Source: an uncultured Butyricimonas sp.
Lineage (GTDB): Bacteria; Bacteroidota; Bacteroidia; Bacteroidales; Marinifilaceae
Length of the DNA stretch: 60,059 nucleotides
Direction of reading: 5' to 3'
Assembly: GCA_944321845.1 (NCBI GenBank)
Contig: CALUMT010000006.1
Coordinates: forward strand, 1 to 60,059
A model generated the notes under the pieces. That model worked only from the letters and a program-made list of their open reading frames with translations, searched no databases and was not told where the DNA came from. This document shows positions 47,127 to 54,866 of this stretch, one piece after another (position 1 is the stretch's first letter; each line of letters opens with the position of its first letter). The position numbers and the translations under genes were made by a program.

Positions 47127-49459
47127 TTTGATGTTTTTACGTCCTTCTGCTTTGAAGCATAATGATAATTAGATCCATAACCGTAACCATAGCCATAACC
47201 GTATCTCCGCTTATGCAAAGAGATCCCATTTACCACAATACCTGTTTCCGGCAAACGTCCCTCCCGTTTCAATCCAGCCAAGAAACTCAAGGAATCTTTC
47301 CGGGAAACATCAGCTCGAATCACGTATACACAAGCATCAGCGAGTTTGCTTAAAGCAAATCCCTCCGCCAGCAATCCAACGGGAGGTGTATCCAGAATAA
47401 TACATTCATATCGCTTTTTCAACGCCTCCAACAACTCCTTCATTCGCATCCCGGACAACAATTGTACCGGATTGGGAGGTACCACTCCTCCAACCAGGAC
47501 ATCCAGACCCTCCTCCACGTGAACGATCAACTTATCCACGTCATTCTCCATCCCTGCCAGATAAGACGAAAGCCCTTTCGAGGTAAAACATTTCAGGTAA
47601 TTATGCAACGAGGGATTACGTAAATCACATCCCACGAGCAGCACCTTCTTTCCAGAACCGGCATAAGCATAAGCCAAACGGGAAGCAATTAAAGATTTCC
47701 CCTCCGAAGGAATGGTCGATGTCACCATGATCACCGGGCACGAGTCCCTGTCCACGAAATAATTCAACTTCTCTCGAACCAGGTGCATGGATTCCAATTG
47801 CACGAAATCATCATTCCCGACCGCGGTCTCCCCCTCCTTCAAGGCGGGAAAAGTTCCCAACACGGGAATCGTGACTGACGATTCCACATCTTCTACACCT
47901 CGAATCTTCGAGTCAAACATATCCTTACCCAGGACAATACCCACCGGGATCGCCCCACCTAAAATCAGCCCCAACAATAAAATCAACGCCTTTTTCGGCG
48001 CCACGGGACCAATACCTGCATCCGGATCCTCGATAATCTTGGCCTTCGCGATATACATCAATTTCGCTATCTCCGTTTCCTCCCGTTTCTGCATCAGGAA
48101 CAGGAACAATTTCTCCTTCAATTCCTGTTGCCGGGCAATTGCCCTGTACTCCTTCTCCTGCGTGGGAACCGAGATCAGGCGTTCGTCCACTAGACGGTTC
48201 TCCCGTTCCACACTCTCAATCTTGATATTCAAACCCCTTTCCACCTGAACCACGGCAGCCCGAACACTTTCCTTCAATTCCCGCAACTGCACGTCCAATC
48301 CCTGGACTATCGGATTATTCTCATTGGCACTCAACAACAACTTGTTCCGTTTCAACAACATCTCGTTATACCGGGAGATACCACTATTCAGGCCCTCGTC
48401 CGTGATTCCCAAGTTCTCGGGCAACAGGTTGAACTCGTTCTCGGGGGTCTTGTCCAACAAAGAGTGAATACCCTTCACGACATCCAGCTCCATCTGTAAT
48501 TTCAGCAACTCCGAACCGGCCATCTTCTTACGCTCCATCTCGTAAGCGGCATCCGAGGCTATATCCGTCAGCTTGTTCTTGCGCTTGAAATCCTCCGCAT
48601 CATCCTCGATATCCCCCAGCTCCCCGTTTATCACGTCCAACCGGCTATTGATAAACTCCACCGTTTTACCCGACACCAGCTGCTTGTCCTTGATACCGTT
48701 TGTATTATAACAATCGATCAACGTCCGGATAAACGCCTTACCGCGTTCCGGCAAATTATCCTTTATAGCGACCCGTATCGCGTTCGTGTTCTTCTCGATG
48801 GATGCCACCGACAGATTCTTCGCAAAATAACGGGTAGCCGTGTAATCAGAATTCAAAAAAACAATGATCTCGTCCCAATCTCCTCCAGCATTCTTCTCTA
48901 TCGTGAATGAATAATCATCAAAAGGGATCTCCTCCGAAAAACCATACTTCCCGATCTCATTCCCGTCTGGATCCTGCAGAATAATTTTTTCTTCCGAATC
49001 ACGGATTAAATGGACACATGTATCCGCAATCAACTCCGGGAAATTTACCCGCAATCGCACAGGCGAATTACCGTACATCTCCTGATCTCGAAGAAAACCA
49101 TTCCGGAAATAACGGATATTCAACGACATGGTCTGAACCACCTCCCGAATCAAATTCTTCGACTGCAACTCGATCATCTCGTTCTCCACGAACATATCCC
49201 CCTGTACAAAGCCCAATTCCTGCATCACCAGGTTCGTCCCGATATCACCTTTCTTGGAATCATTCACCATCACCTTACTTACTACATCATACACCGGTTC
49301 CTGCAACATACAGTAACACCAGGCCAACACGGCACCTGCTGGAATGGCCACCACGAACCATTTCCAATGTTCTACTAACTTCTCGAACAATTTTTTCAAA
49401 TCAATCGTTTCCTCCCTTTCCGGAGTAAACGATTGATTTTCCATCTCTCTCTCTATCAT
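47123..49459 (-). CDS. Wzc-type polysaccharide co-polymerase and tyrosine kinase
   Basis: A 778-residue inner-membrane protein. Wzz domain helices flank a long periplasmic coiled-coil region (about 60-500; GNVR-like segment before TM2). The cytoplasmic bacterial tyrosine kinase domain (about 575-755) has Walker A in TSTIPSEGKSLIASRLA, Walker A' in LLVGCDLRNPS and Walker B in CIILDTPPVGLLA. The tail RRYGYGYGYGYGSNYHY has eight tyrosines for autophosphorylation. It should control export and length of a capsule or exopolysaccharide. Start is ATG at 49459, with a second in-frame ATG at 49444 also possible. It follows the Wza-type gene by 31 bp. Confidence 0.95.
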   Translation of the reverse strand: MIEREMENQSFTPEREETIDLKKLFEKLVEHWKWFVVAIPAGAVLAWCYCMLQEPVYDVVSKVMVNDSKKGDIGTNLVMQELGFVQGDMFVENEMIELQSKNLIREVVQTMSLNIRYFRNGFLRDQEMYGNSPVRLRVNFPELIADTCVHLIRDSEEKIILQDPDGNEIGKYGFSEEIPFDDYSFTIEKNAGGDWDEIIVFLNSDYTATRYFAKNLSVASIEKNTNAIRVAIKDNLPERGKAFIRTLIDCYNTNGIKDKQLVSGKTVEFINSRLDVINGELGDIEDDAEDFKRKNKLTDIASDAAYEMERKKMAGSELLKLQMELDVVKGIHSLLDKTPENEFNLLPENLGITDEGLNSGISRYNEMLLKRNKLLLSANENNPIVQGLDVQLRELKESVRAAVVQVERGLNIKIESVERENRLVDERLISVPTQEKEYRAIARQQELKEKLFLFLMQKREETEIAKLMYIAKAKIIEDPDAGIGPVAPKKALILLLGLILGGAIPVGIVLGKDMFDSKIRGVEDVESSVTIPVLGTFPALKEGETAVGNDDFVQLESMHLVREKLNYFVDRDSCPVIMVTSTIPSEGKSLIASRLAYAYAGSGKKVLLVGCDLRNPSLHNYLKCFTSKGLSSYLAGMENDVDKLIVHVEEGLDVLVGGVVPPNPVQLLSGMRMKELLEALKKRYECIILDTPPVGLLAEGFALSKLADACVYVIRADVSRKDSLSFLAGLKREGRLPETGIVVNGISLHKRRYGYGYGYGYGSNYHYASKQKDVKTSK

Positions 49460-49490
49460 AACACTAAATATAAAATAGCAACCAGCTCTA

Positions 49491-50258
49491 TTATCTTAAA
49501 ATCAATGCAATCACAGCCACTAAAGTCGACACACTGGATAGAATATAAGGCAGAAACGCTCCGGCATTTCCCCCGACAATACGTCCTCTTGTCGGCTCCA
49601 CGTAAATCACGTCATTCTGTTGTAAATAAAAATAAGGAGAATTCACGAACCCGCTTTGTGTCAAATCCAATCGAGCAAACTGCTTCTCTCCCTCACTCTC
49701 TCTCATCACCAGCACGTTCTTCCGCTTGGCATTTATCTGCAGATCCCCCGCCATTCCTAACGCATCCAGTATTGATACCCGCTCGCTGTAAACCTTGTAA
49801 CTTCCCGGGTTCTTCACCTCCCCCAACACCGTCACCTTGAAATTCAGGAACTGAATTGTCACGATCGGATTCTTCAGATAGCGGGACAACTTCTCTTTCA
49901 GAATATCGGCCAGCTCTCCCCGGGAAATACCTGCCACGTCCACCTTTCCCAACACTGGGAAATCAATACACCCGTCCTTATCTACCAGATAGCCGTACAT
50001 GGTCTGCTGCCCGCCTGAAGTCACCTCTCGCCCTAATCCAATCATCGGCGTATTGAACGGAACTGCCGCTTCAATATCATCACATGAAACGATAATGGAC
50101 AATAAATCATCTACATGTATCACCGTCTGGTACTCGCAAGCCGCCTTGATTTTATCGTTCACTTGTATATCCTGCAAGTAAACCACATCCTTGGCGGAGC
50201 CACAGGAAGCGAGAAAAAACACGCTCCAAAACAAAATTCTGAAATAATTTACCCCCAT
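49491..50258 (-). CDS. Wza-like polysaccharide export lipoprotein
   Basis: A 255-residue outer-membrane lipoprotein with lipobox Cys19 (FFLASCGSAKDV). The poly_export domain is present: IHVDDLLSIIVSCDD, YLVDKDGCIDFPVLGKVDVAG, and the SLBB domain VTVLGEVKNPGSYKV with AGDLQINAKRKNVLVM. The C-terminal hydrophobic helix (FLPYILSSVSTLVAVIALIL) should span the outer membrane. The protein is shorter than E. coli Wza, as usual in Bacteroidota. It is the first gene after the leader that contains the paired crossover sites, so it would be the first gene affected by any inversion. Confidence 0.94.
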   Translation of the reverse strand: MGVNYFRILFWSVFFLASCGSAKDVVYLQDIQVNDKIKAACEYQTVIHVDDLLSIIVSCDDIEAAVPFNTPMIGLGREVTSGGQQTMYGYLVDKDGCIDFPVLGKVDVAGISRGELADILKEKLSRYLKNPIVTIQFLNFKVTVLGEVKNPGSYKVYSERVSILDALGMAGDLQINAKRKNVLVMRESEGEKQFARLDLTQSGFVNSPYFYLQQNDVIYVEPTRGRIVGGNAGAFLPYILSSVSTLVAVIALILR

Positions 50259-50309
50259 ATTTTCACTCGTTACTCATTATTTATCAATTACCTAAACCAT
50301 TCTATTTTG

Positions 50310-50335
50310 ATCAAAAAAACGTTCGTTTTTTTGAT
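50310..50335. repeat. Putative invertase crossover site 1 (26-bp palindrome)
   Basis: Two 12-bp half-sites, ATCAAAAAAACG (50310-50321) and its exact reverse complement (50324-50335), flank the central dinucleotide TT. A 26-bp site made of 12+2+12 bp, A-rich with ATCAAAAA near the ends, is the design of Hin/Gin-type crossover sites. It contains AAACGTTCGT, the core that I recall for Mpi-controlled sites of Bacteroides fragilis. Confidence 0.7.
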
Positions 50336-50429
50336 ACACGAATAACGAGGAAAAACGAGTGTTGAATAAAAATATATTTATTTAAAAATGAATGGAATAA
50401 TTATTGGCAAATAGGAATAACAAAAAACG
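50324..50429. mobile_element. Putative 106-bp invertible DNA segment
   Basis: Lies between two inverted crossover-like sites in the leader of the Wza-Wzc-CpsB cassette. It is very AT-rich, without an open frame, without a GC-rich terminator, and I find no full promoter in it on either strand. Flipping it would change about 106 nt of the mRNA leader while leaving the promoter on the right in place. Inversion itself cannot be shown from one sequence. Confidence 0.5.
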
Positions 50430-50443
50430 AACGTTTTTTATTA
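50418..50443. repeat. Putative invertase crossover site 2
   Basis: Half-sites TAACAAAAAACG (50418-50429) and CGTTTTTTATTA (50432-50443) flank the dinucleotide AA. The inner 18 bp (50422-50439) are a perfect palindrome and identical to the core of site 1 read on the other strand (AAAAAACGTTCGTTTTTT). The central AA against the TT of site 1 puts the two sites in inverted orientation, so recombination would invert and not delete the segment between them. Confidence 0.7.
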
Positions 50444-50449
50444 TGGAGA

Positions 50450-50481
50450 CAAAAGTATGCATTCAGTCAATACAAATCAAA
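50450..50481 (-). promoter_or_regulatory. Promoter of the polysaccharide cassette
   Basis: On the minus strand TTTG (50478-50481), a 20-bp spacer and TACTTTTG (50450-50457) match the Bacteroidales consensus exactly. Transcription would start near 50443, at the outer edge of crossover site 2, and run through both sites to the Wza gene with a leader of about 185 nt. The rest of the region to 50668 is AT-rich with nothing recognised. Confidence 0.75.
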
Positions 50482-50668
50482 TTAAAAACAGTTCAAATTG
50501 GTTCATTTTAATAAAAATAACATTTAAAGATAACCATTTGTCTATTTAAATAATTTTCTCAATACTAAGGATATTGCTTTTATCCATACAAAATATTTAT
50601 AGATACAAAACTTACCTCAAACATCAAAAGTAACTTTACTAATAAACCAACTATATATACCCATTTTT

Positions 50669-51268
50669 TCAACAAATCCCCATATCCCTCATGTAATTGT
50701 ACAAGGTACTCCTATTGACTTTAAAATACTTGGCCATATCACTTCTTGAACATCCCCGGTCTATCATCCGCTTGATTTCTTCCTCGTGCGGGGATAATTT
50801 ACGCACGGTAGATTTACGTCCCCGGGGACGTCCCAATACAACCCCTTCCGCCTTTTTTCTCGCCTGGGCTTCTTTCGTCCGCTGAGAAATAAGATCCCTT
50901 TCGATTTCTGCAGCCAAACCAAAAGCGAAGGCCAGGACTTTCGACTGCAAGTCGCATCCCAGTTTATAACCGTCCTTGATGCTCCAGACCTGTACACCAC
51001 ACTCCATGCATCTGTTTAACACGGACATGATCAACATCATGTTTCTTCCCAATCTCGAGAGTTCCGCGCAAATCAGCACGTCCCCTTTCCGGGTCTTCCT
51101 TAATAATTTACCCAATTTTCTTTCCTCTATGACTATCGTACCCGAAACCGTCTCTTCCACCCATACATCAACGGCTAGTTCATTCCGTCTACAATAGCGC
51201 TCTATCTCAAAACGCTGGTTCTCCACGCACTGTTTATCCGTGCTTACTCTAATATACGCAAAAATCAT
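50669..51268 (-). CDS. Serine site-specific recombinase, Mpi/Hin invertase family
   Basis: A 199-residue small serine recombinase. The catalytic domain opens with MIFAYIRVSTDKQ (nucleophile Ser9), has the Arg-bearing ELSRLGRNMMLIM at about 70-82, and continues through the long E helix (FGLAAEIERDLISQRTKEA). The C-terminal helix-turn-helix (CSRSDMAKYFKVNRSTLYNY) binds the half-sites. Length and layout fit DNA invertases such as Hin and the Bacteroides fragilis master invertase Mpi, not large integrases. It lies on the same strand as the polysaccharide cassette, upstream of its promoter and of two inverted crossover-like sites, which are its likely local target. It may also act on distant sites. 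Confidence 0.9.
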   Translation of the reverse strand: MIFAYIRVSTDKQCVENQRFEIERYCRRNELAVDVWVEETVSGTIVIEERKLGKLLRKTRKGDVLICAELSRLGRNMMLIMSVLNRCMECGVQVWSIKDGYKLGCDLQSKVLAFAFGLAAEIERDLISQRTKEAQARKKAEGVVLGRPRGRKSTVRKLSPHEEEIKRMIDRGCSRSDMAKYFKVNRSTLYNYMRDMGIC

Positions 51269-51430
51269 AATGAAATATAGTTAATTAAGTGTTACATAAA
51301 TGTCCTGTCAACATCCCGTTTCAAACGGGGAAAATATCATTCTTCCTCGTTACGACATCGAATCCGATTGAATTGATAAGTCCGGCAAACTATCCCGGGA
51401 ACGAAGGAAGAAGCTTATAAATATTTTTAT
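51269..51430. other. Spacer between recombinase and riboswitch
   Basis: Divergent spacer of about 160 bp. A small inverted repeat, CCCGTT-TCA-AACGGG, lies at 51315-51329. A weak TATATTTC box for the recombinase gene lies just before its start. No gene is seen. Confidence 0.5.
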
Positions 51431-51438
51431 TACCTTTG
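51431..51438 (+). promoter_or_regulatory. -7 box of the cobalamin uptake operon
   Basis: TACCTTTG matches TAnnTTTG; transcription would start about 8 bp downstream, shortly before the riboswitch begins at 51456. No -33 TTTG at the usual distance. Confidence 0.5.
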
Positions 51439-51455
51439 CCTCGAAACAAATCGCT

Positions 51456-51630
51456 CAAGGTGGTGCCGTTTTCCTCGCCAGGAAAATGGTGAAAAGGGAA
51501 TCAGGTGAAAATCCTGAACAGGCCCGCTGCTGTGAGTCCATTCAACACCCCGAACGATTCCGAGCCACTGTTCCCCCGGGAACGGGAAGGCTGTCCGGGA
51601 AAGGGACAAGTCAGAAGACCTGCCACGTTG
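51456..51630 (+). ncRNA. Cobalamin riboswitch
   Basis: The conserved blocks of the adenosylcobalamin aptamer are in order: GGTGAAAAGGGAATCAGGTG, AATCCTGAACAGGCCCGCTG (with the GCCCGCTGCTGTGAG core), GCCACTGTTCCCCCGGGAAC, GGGAAGGC, and GACAAGTCAGAAGACCTGCC. The P1 ends CAAGGTGG (51456-51463) and CCACGTTG (51623-51630) pair with one mismatch. It sits 48 bp before the start codon of a B12 ABC importer operon, which it should shut off when cobalamin is plentiful, probably at translation since no terminator stem with a T-run follows. Confidence 0.97.
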
Positions 51631-51677
51631 ACTTTTATTTGACGTTTCGAGGAAATAAACGGAAAAATGAAATGCCC

Positions 51678-52805
51678 ATGAGAAAACACTTGATTTATTG
51701 GTTATGTCTGTTCGCCTGCCTCACGGCTTGCAAGAACACAAGCAAAACAAACAGTTCTTCCTCGATGAAGAACATCGAACTGAAGTATGCCGCCAACCTG
51801 TCCATTGCCGTGGATAAGGAGTTCACTACAGTGAAGATACGAGATCCCTGGGACACAACCCGACTCCTGCATACCTACGTGCTCGTGGATCGGGACAAGG
51901 AACTCCCGGGTAATCTGCCAACAGGAACGGTAGTCCATGTCCCGCTGAAGAAATCCGTGGTCTACTCGTCCGTGCATTGCGGACTGGTGGATGAGTTTGG
52001 GGCACTGGAAAGCATCGCCGGGGTATGCGACCTGCAATATATCCGCATGGAGAAGGTTCACCAGGCCTGCTCCTCCGGGAAAATGATCGATCTGGGAAAC
52101 GGCATGGATCCTGATATCGAGAAAATCATAGACCTCCATCCCGACGCCATTCTTCTCTCGCCTTTCGAGAACAGCGGGGGATACGGCCGTGTTGAGAAAC
52201 TGAATATTCCGATCATCGAGTGTGCCGATTACATGGAAACTTCCCCGCTCGGGAGAGCGGAATGGATGCGTTTCTTCGGACTGCTGTACGGGAAAACAAG
52301 GGAAGCGGATTCTATCTTCCAAGCCGTGGAAACGGAATACAACCGACTGAAGGGATTAGTGGCCGATTGCGCCCACCGGCCAACCGTGCTGACGGACCTG
52401 AAAAGCGGCACCGCCTGGTACGTGCCCGGGGGAAGAAGCACGACCGGTATTCTCTGCCAGGATGCCGGAGCCGATTATCTCTGGAAGGAAGACCGGCATA
52501 GTGGAGTACTCCCGCTGGCGTTCGAGGTGGTGTACGACAAGGGACATGATGCGGATTTCTGGTTGATCCGCTACAATCAGGCCATCAATAAAACACTTTC
52601 CGAGATAAAACAGGATTATGCCCCGTATGCCGGATTCCGGGCTTTCCGAGAAGGAGAGGTGTACGGTTGCAACACGGGAATACAACCGTATTACGAGGAA
52701 ACCCCGTTTCACCCGGATATCCTGCTGAAGGATCTTATCCGCATTTTCCACCCGGAAGTGTTGGAAGATTATTCGTTACGGTATTTTGAAAAAATCAGGC
52801 CATGA
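51678..52805 (+). CDS. btuF: Cobalamin ABC transporter substrate-binding lipoprotein
   Basis: A lipoprotein of about 375 residues with lipobox ending at Cys in CLFACLTACKN and a periplasmic binding protein fold of the BtuF/FhuD type. It has SSVHCGLVDEFGALESIAGV, then IEKIIDLHPDAILLSPF and YVPGGRSTTGILCQDAGADYLW segments. It delivers its ligand to the permease encoded next. The open frame extends back into the riboswitch, but the ATG at 51678 (or 51672) gives a proper signal peptide. It overlaps the permease gene by 4 bp (ATGA). The riboswitch upstream fixes cobalamin or a related corrinoid as the substrate. Confidence 0.88.
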   Translation: MRKHLIYWLCLFACLTACKNTSKTNSSSSMKNIELKYAANLSIAVDKEFTTVKIRDPWDTTRLLHTYVLVDRDKELPGNLPTGTVVHVPLKKSVVYSSVHCGLVDEFGALESIAGVCDLQYIRMEKVHQACSSGKMIDLGNGMDPDIEKIIDLHPDAILLSPFENSGGYGRVEKLNIPIIECADYMETSPLGRAEWMRFFGLLYGKTREADSIFQAVETEYNRLKGLVADCAHRPTVLTDLKSGTAWYVPGGRSTTGILCQDAGADYLWKEDRHSGVLPLAFEVVYDKGHDADFWLIRYNQAINKTLSEIKQDYAPYAGFRAFREGEVYGCNTGIQPYYEETPFHPDILLKDLIRIFHPEVLEDYSLRYFEKIRP

Positions 52806-53848
52806 AAGGAACTCGCACGTTATCGACCGGCTGGAAACAAGGCTTGTTTATCGGGATACTTATCCTGGTGCTCCTTTTCTGTAATCTCGTCATCGGGTCT
52901 ATACATATTCCACTGGAAGCTATCGGGGATATTCTGCTGGGCAAGGAAGTGGAAAAGGAAAGCTGGCGATTTATCGTGCTGGAATCCCGGATTCCTCAAT
53001 GTATCACGGCCCTGTTGTGCGGGGCCGCTTTGGCCGTCTCGGGACTGATGCTACAGACGGCCTTCAATAACCCGCTGGCCGATCCCTCGATTTTAGGGAT
53101 TAACTCGGGAGCCAGTCTTGGCGTGGCACTCGTGATGTTGTTGGGAGGCGGTTCGCTTTCCGCCGGGGCTTTCTCGCTATCCGGTTTTTTCGCCGTCATA
53201 GCGGGTGCGTTCCTCGGGGCCATGTTTATCATGGGAGCTATTCTTTTTTTCTCCACGCTAACCCGCAGTAACGTGATGCTGCTGATTATCGGTATTATGA
53301 TCGGTTACCTGACCTCCTCCATCATCTCCCTGCTGAATTTTTTCGCCACGGCCGAGGGAGTACACTCCTACCTGATTTGGGGAATGGGGAATTTCGGAGG
53401 GGTATCACGGGAACAATTGCCGTTTTTTGCCATCACCGTACTGATTGGTATCGGGATATCGCTCGCGCTGATCAAGCCGCTGAATGCCCTGCTGCTGGGG
53501 CAACGGTATGCCGAGAATCTCGGCGTCAACGTGCGCCGCACCCGCAACGGGCTGCTGTTGGCCACGGGCTTGCTGACGGCAGTGACCACGGCTTTCTGCG
53601 GACCGGTTGCTTTCATCGGTTTGGCCGTACCGCATGTTGCCCGGCTGATGCTGGGAACTTCCAACCATAATTCCCTCCTGCCCGTGACCCTCCTGATGGG
53701 CGGAGCCGTCGCCCTGTTGTGCAATCTGCTCTGCATGTTGCCGGGCGAAACGGGCATCATTCCCCTGAACGCCGTAACCCCGGTACTGGGAGCCCCCGTC
53801 ATCATTTACGTGATTATCAACCAGCGGAAAATACAATATTTCAATTGA
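52802..53848 (+). CDS. btuC: Cobalamin ABC transporter permease
   Basis: A 348-residue FecCD/BtuC family permease with about ten membrane helices. RIPQCITALLCGAALAVSGL and NPLADPSILGINSGASLG are the family signatures, and GPVAFIGLAVPHVARLMLG precedes the coupling helix. It forms a homodimer in the inner membrane with two copies of the ATPase encoded 2 bp downstream. Start overlaps the stop of the binding-protein gene. Confidence 0.93.
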   Translation: MKGTRTLSTGWKQGLFIGILILVLLFCNLVIGSIHIPLEAIGDILLGKEVEKESWRFIVLESRIPQCITALLCGAALAVSGLMLQTAFNNPLADPSILGINSGASLGVALVMLLGGGSLSAGAFSLSGFFAVIAGAFLGAMFIMGAILFFSTLTRSNVMLLIIGIMIGYLTSSIISLLNFFATAEGVHSYLIWGMGNFGGVSREQLPFFAITVLIGIGISLALIKPLNALLLGQRYAENLGVNVRRTRNGLLLATGLLTAVTTAFCGPVAFIGLAVPHVARLMLGTSNHNSLLPVTLLMGGAVALLCNLLCMLPGETGIIPLNAVTPVLGAPVIIYVIINQRKIQYFN

Positions 53849-53850
53849 AT

Positions 53851-54852
53851 ATGGAAAGACATCCCGTCATCGAGGCAAGCGACCTGTGTATCGGTTACAA
53901 GAAGAAAAAACGACAGGTGAATAAGGTTCACGAACACCTGCAATTCGCCTTGTTTCCCGGGGAACTGGTATGCCTGCTCGGCCCGAACGGGGCGGGGAAA
54001 TCGACCCTGCTGCGTACAATCGCCTCGTTCCAGCCACCATTGGACGGGCAACTTTCGCTCGCGGGGCAGGCAATTTCCGCGTACTCGGAACGGGAACTGT
54101 CTCGATTGATAGGTATCGTACTGACGGACAAGACGCAAACCGGCGGACTGACCGTACAGGAACTCGTGGCCCTGGGACGACAGCCGCATACTGGATTTTT
54201 CGGCCGGTTGAAAAGCCGGGATCACGAAATCATCCACCAGGCCATGGAATCGGTTGGTATTTCATTCAAAGCCCATCAATATATGGCAGAACTGTCCGAC
54301 GGGGAACGGCAAAAGGCAATGATTGCCAAGGCGCTCGTGCAGGAATGCCCCCTGATCCTGCTGGATGAACCAACGGCTTTTCTCGACGTGACCAGCCGAA
54401 TTGAGATTATGCAGCTGTTGCATGCCATCGCCCGGGATCAGGACAAGACTGTGCTGATGTCCACGCACGACGTGGAACAGGCCCTGATTTTCTCCGATCG
54501 CCTGTGGCTGCTCAACCGGGAAGGTGGACTCCGGCAAGGTGTCCCCGAGGATCTTATTTTCAATCGGGAAATGGACCGGCTTTTCTCCCGGGAATCCATC
54601 ACCTTTGACGCGGGCCTCGGGGCCTATACCCCACGGGCCGCATGGAAGCAAACCATTACGGTAATGGCCGAGAATGATACACTGCTTCACTGGACGCTTA
54701 ATGCCCTTCACCGCCGATTATACCACGGCACCACACCACAAACGGGAGAATTACCGCAATTACACGTGCATTCCGCCACGAATATGACCTTCCGAAAAGA
54801 AGGAAAGGAAGTTGTCCTACATTCTTTCGCCGAACTTATGCAGGCTCTTTAA
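53851..54852 (+). CDS. btuD: Cobalamin ABC transporter ATPase with C-terminal extension
   Basis: A 333-residue ABC ATPase. Walker A is LLGPNGAGKSTLLRTI at about residue 44-60, the signature is MAELSDGERQKAMIAKAL, and Walker B is PLILLDEPTAFLDVTSR, followed by the His switch in MSTHDVEQA. A typical BtuD or FhuC ends near residue 255. This one has about 75 more residues (after ESITFDAGLGAY) that resemble no domain I know and may be regulatory. The ATG at 53851 lies 2 bp after the btuC stop, and longer frames into btuC are not needed. The stop is 14 bp from the convergent menA. Confidence 0.9.
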   Translation: MERHPVIEASDLCIGYKKKKRQVNKVHEHLQFALFPGELVCLLGPNGAGKSTLLRTIASFQPPLDGQLSLAGQAISAYSERELSRLIGIVLTDKTQTGGLTVQELVALGRQPHTGFFGRLKSRDHEIIHQAMESVGISFKAHQYMAELSDGERQKAMIAKALVQECPLILLDEPTAFLDVTSRIEIMQLLHAIARDQDKTVLMSTHDVEQALIFSDRLWLLNREGGLRQGVPEDLIFNREMDRLFSRESITFDAGLGAYTPRAAWKQTITVMAENDTLLHWTLNALHRRLYHGTTPQTGELPQLHVHSATNMTFRKEGKEVVLHSFAELMQAL

Positions 54853-54866
54853 TCCGAGAAGAGGTA

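Noticed and set aside
50340-50421. A promoter inside the putative invertible segment
   Set aside because: No TTTG-N19/21-TAnnTTTG match on either strand; the closest, TATATTTT and TATATTTA, lack a -33 box. The consensus promoter is outside, at 50450-50481.
51486-51677. N-terminal extension of the B12-binding lipoprotein frame
   Set aside because: The sequence is the cobalamin riboswitch, and a proper signal peptide begins at 51678.
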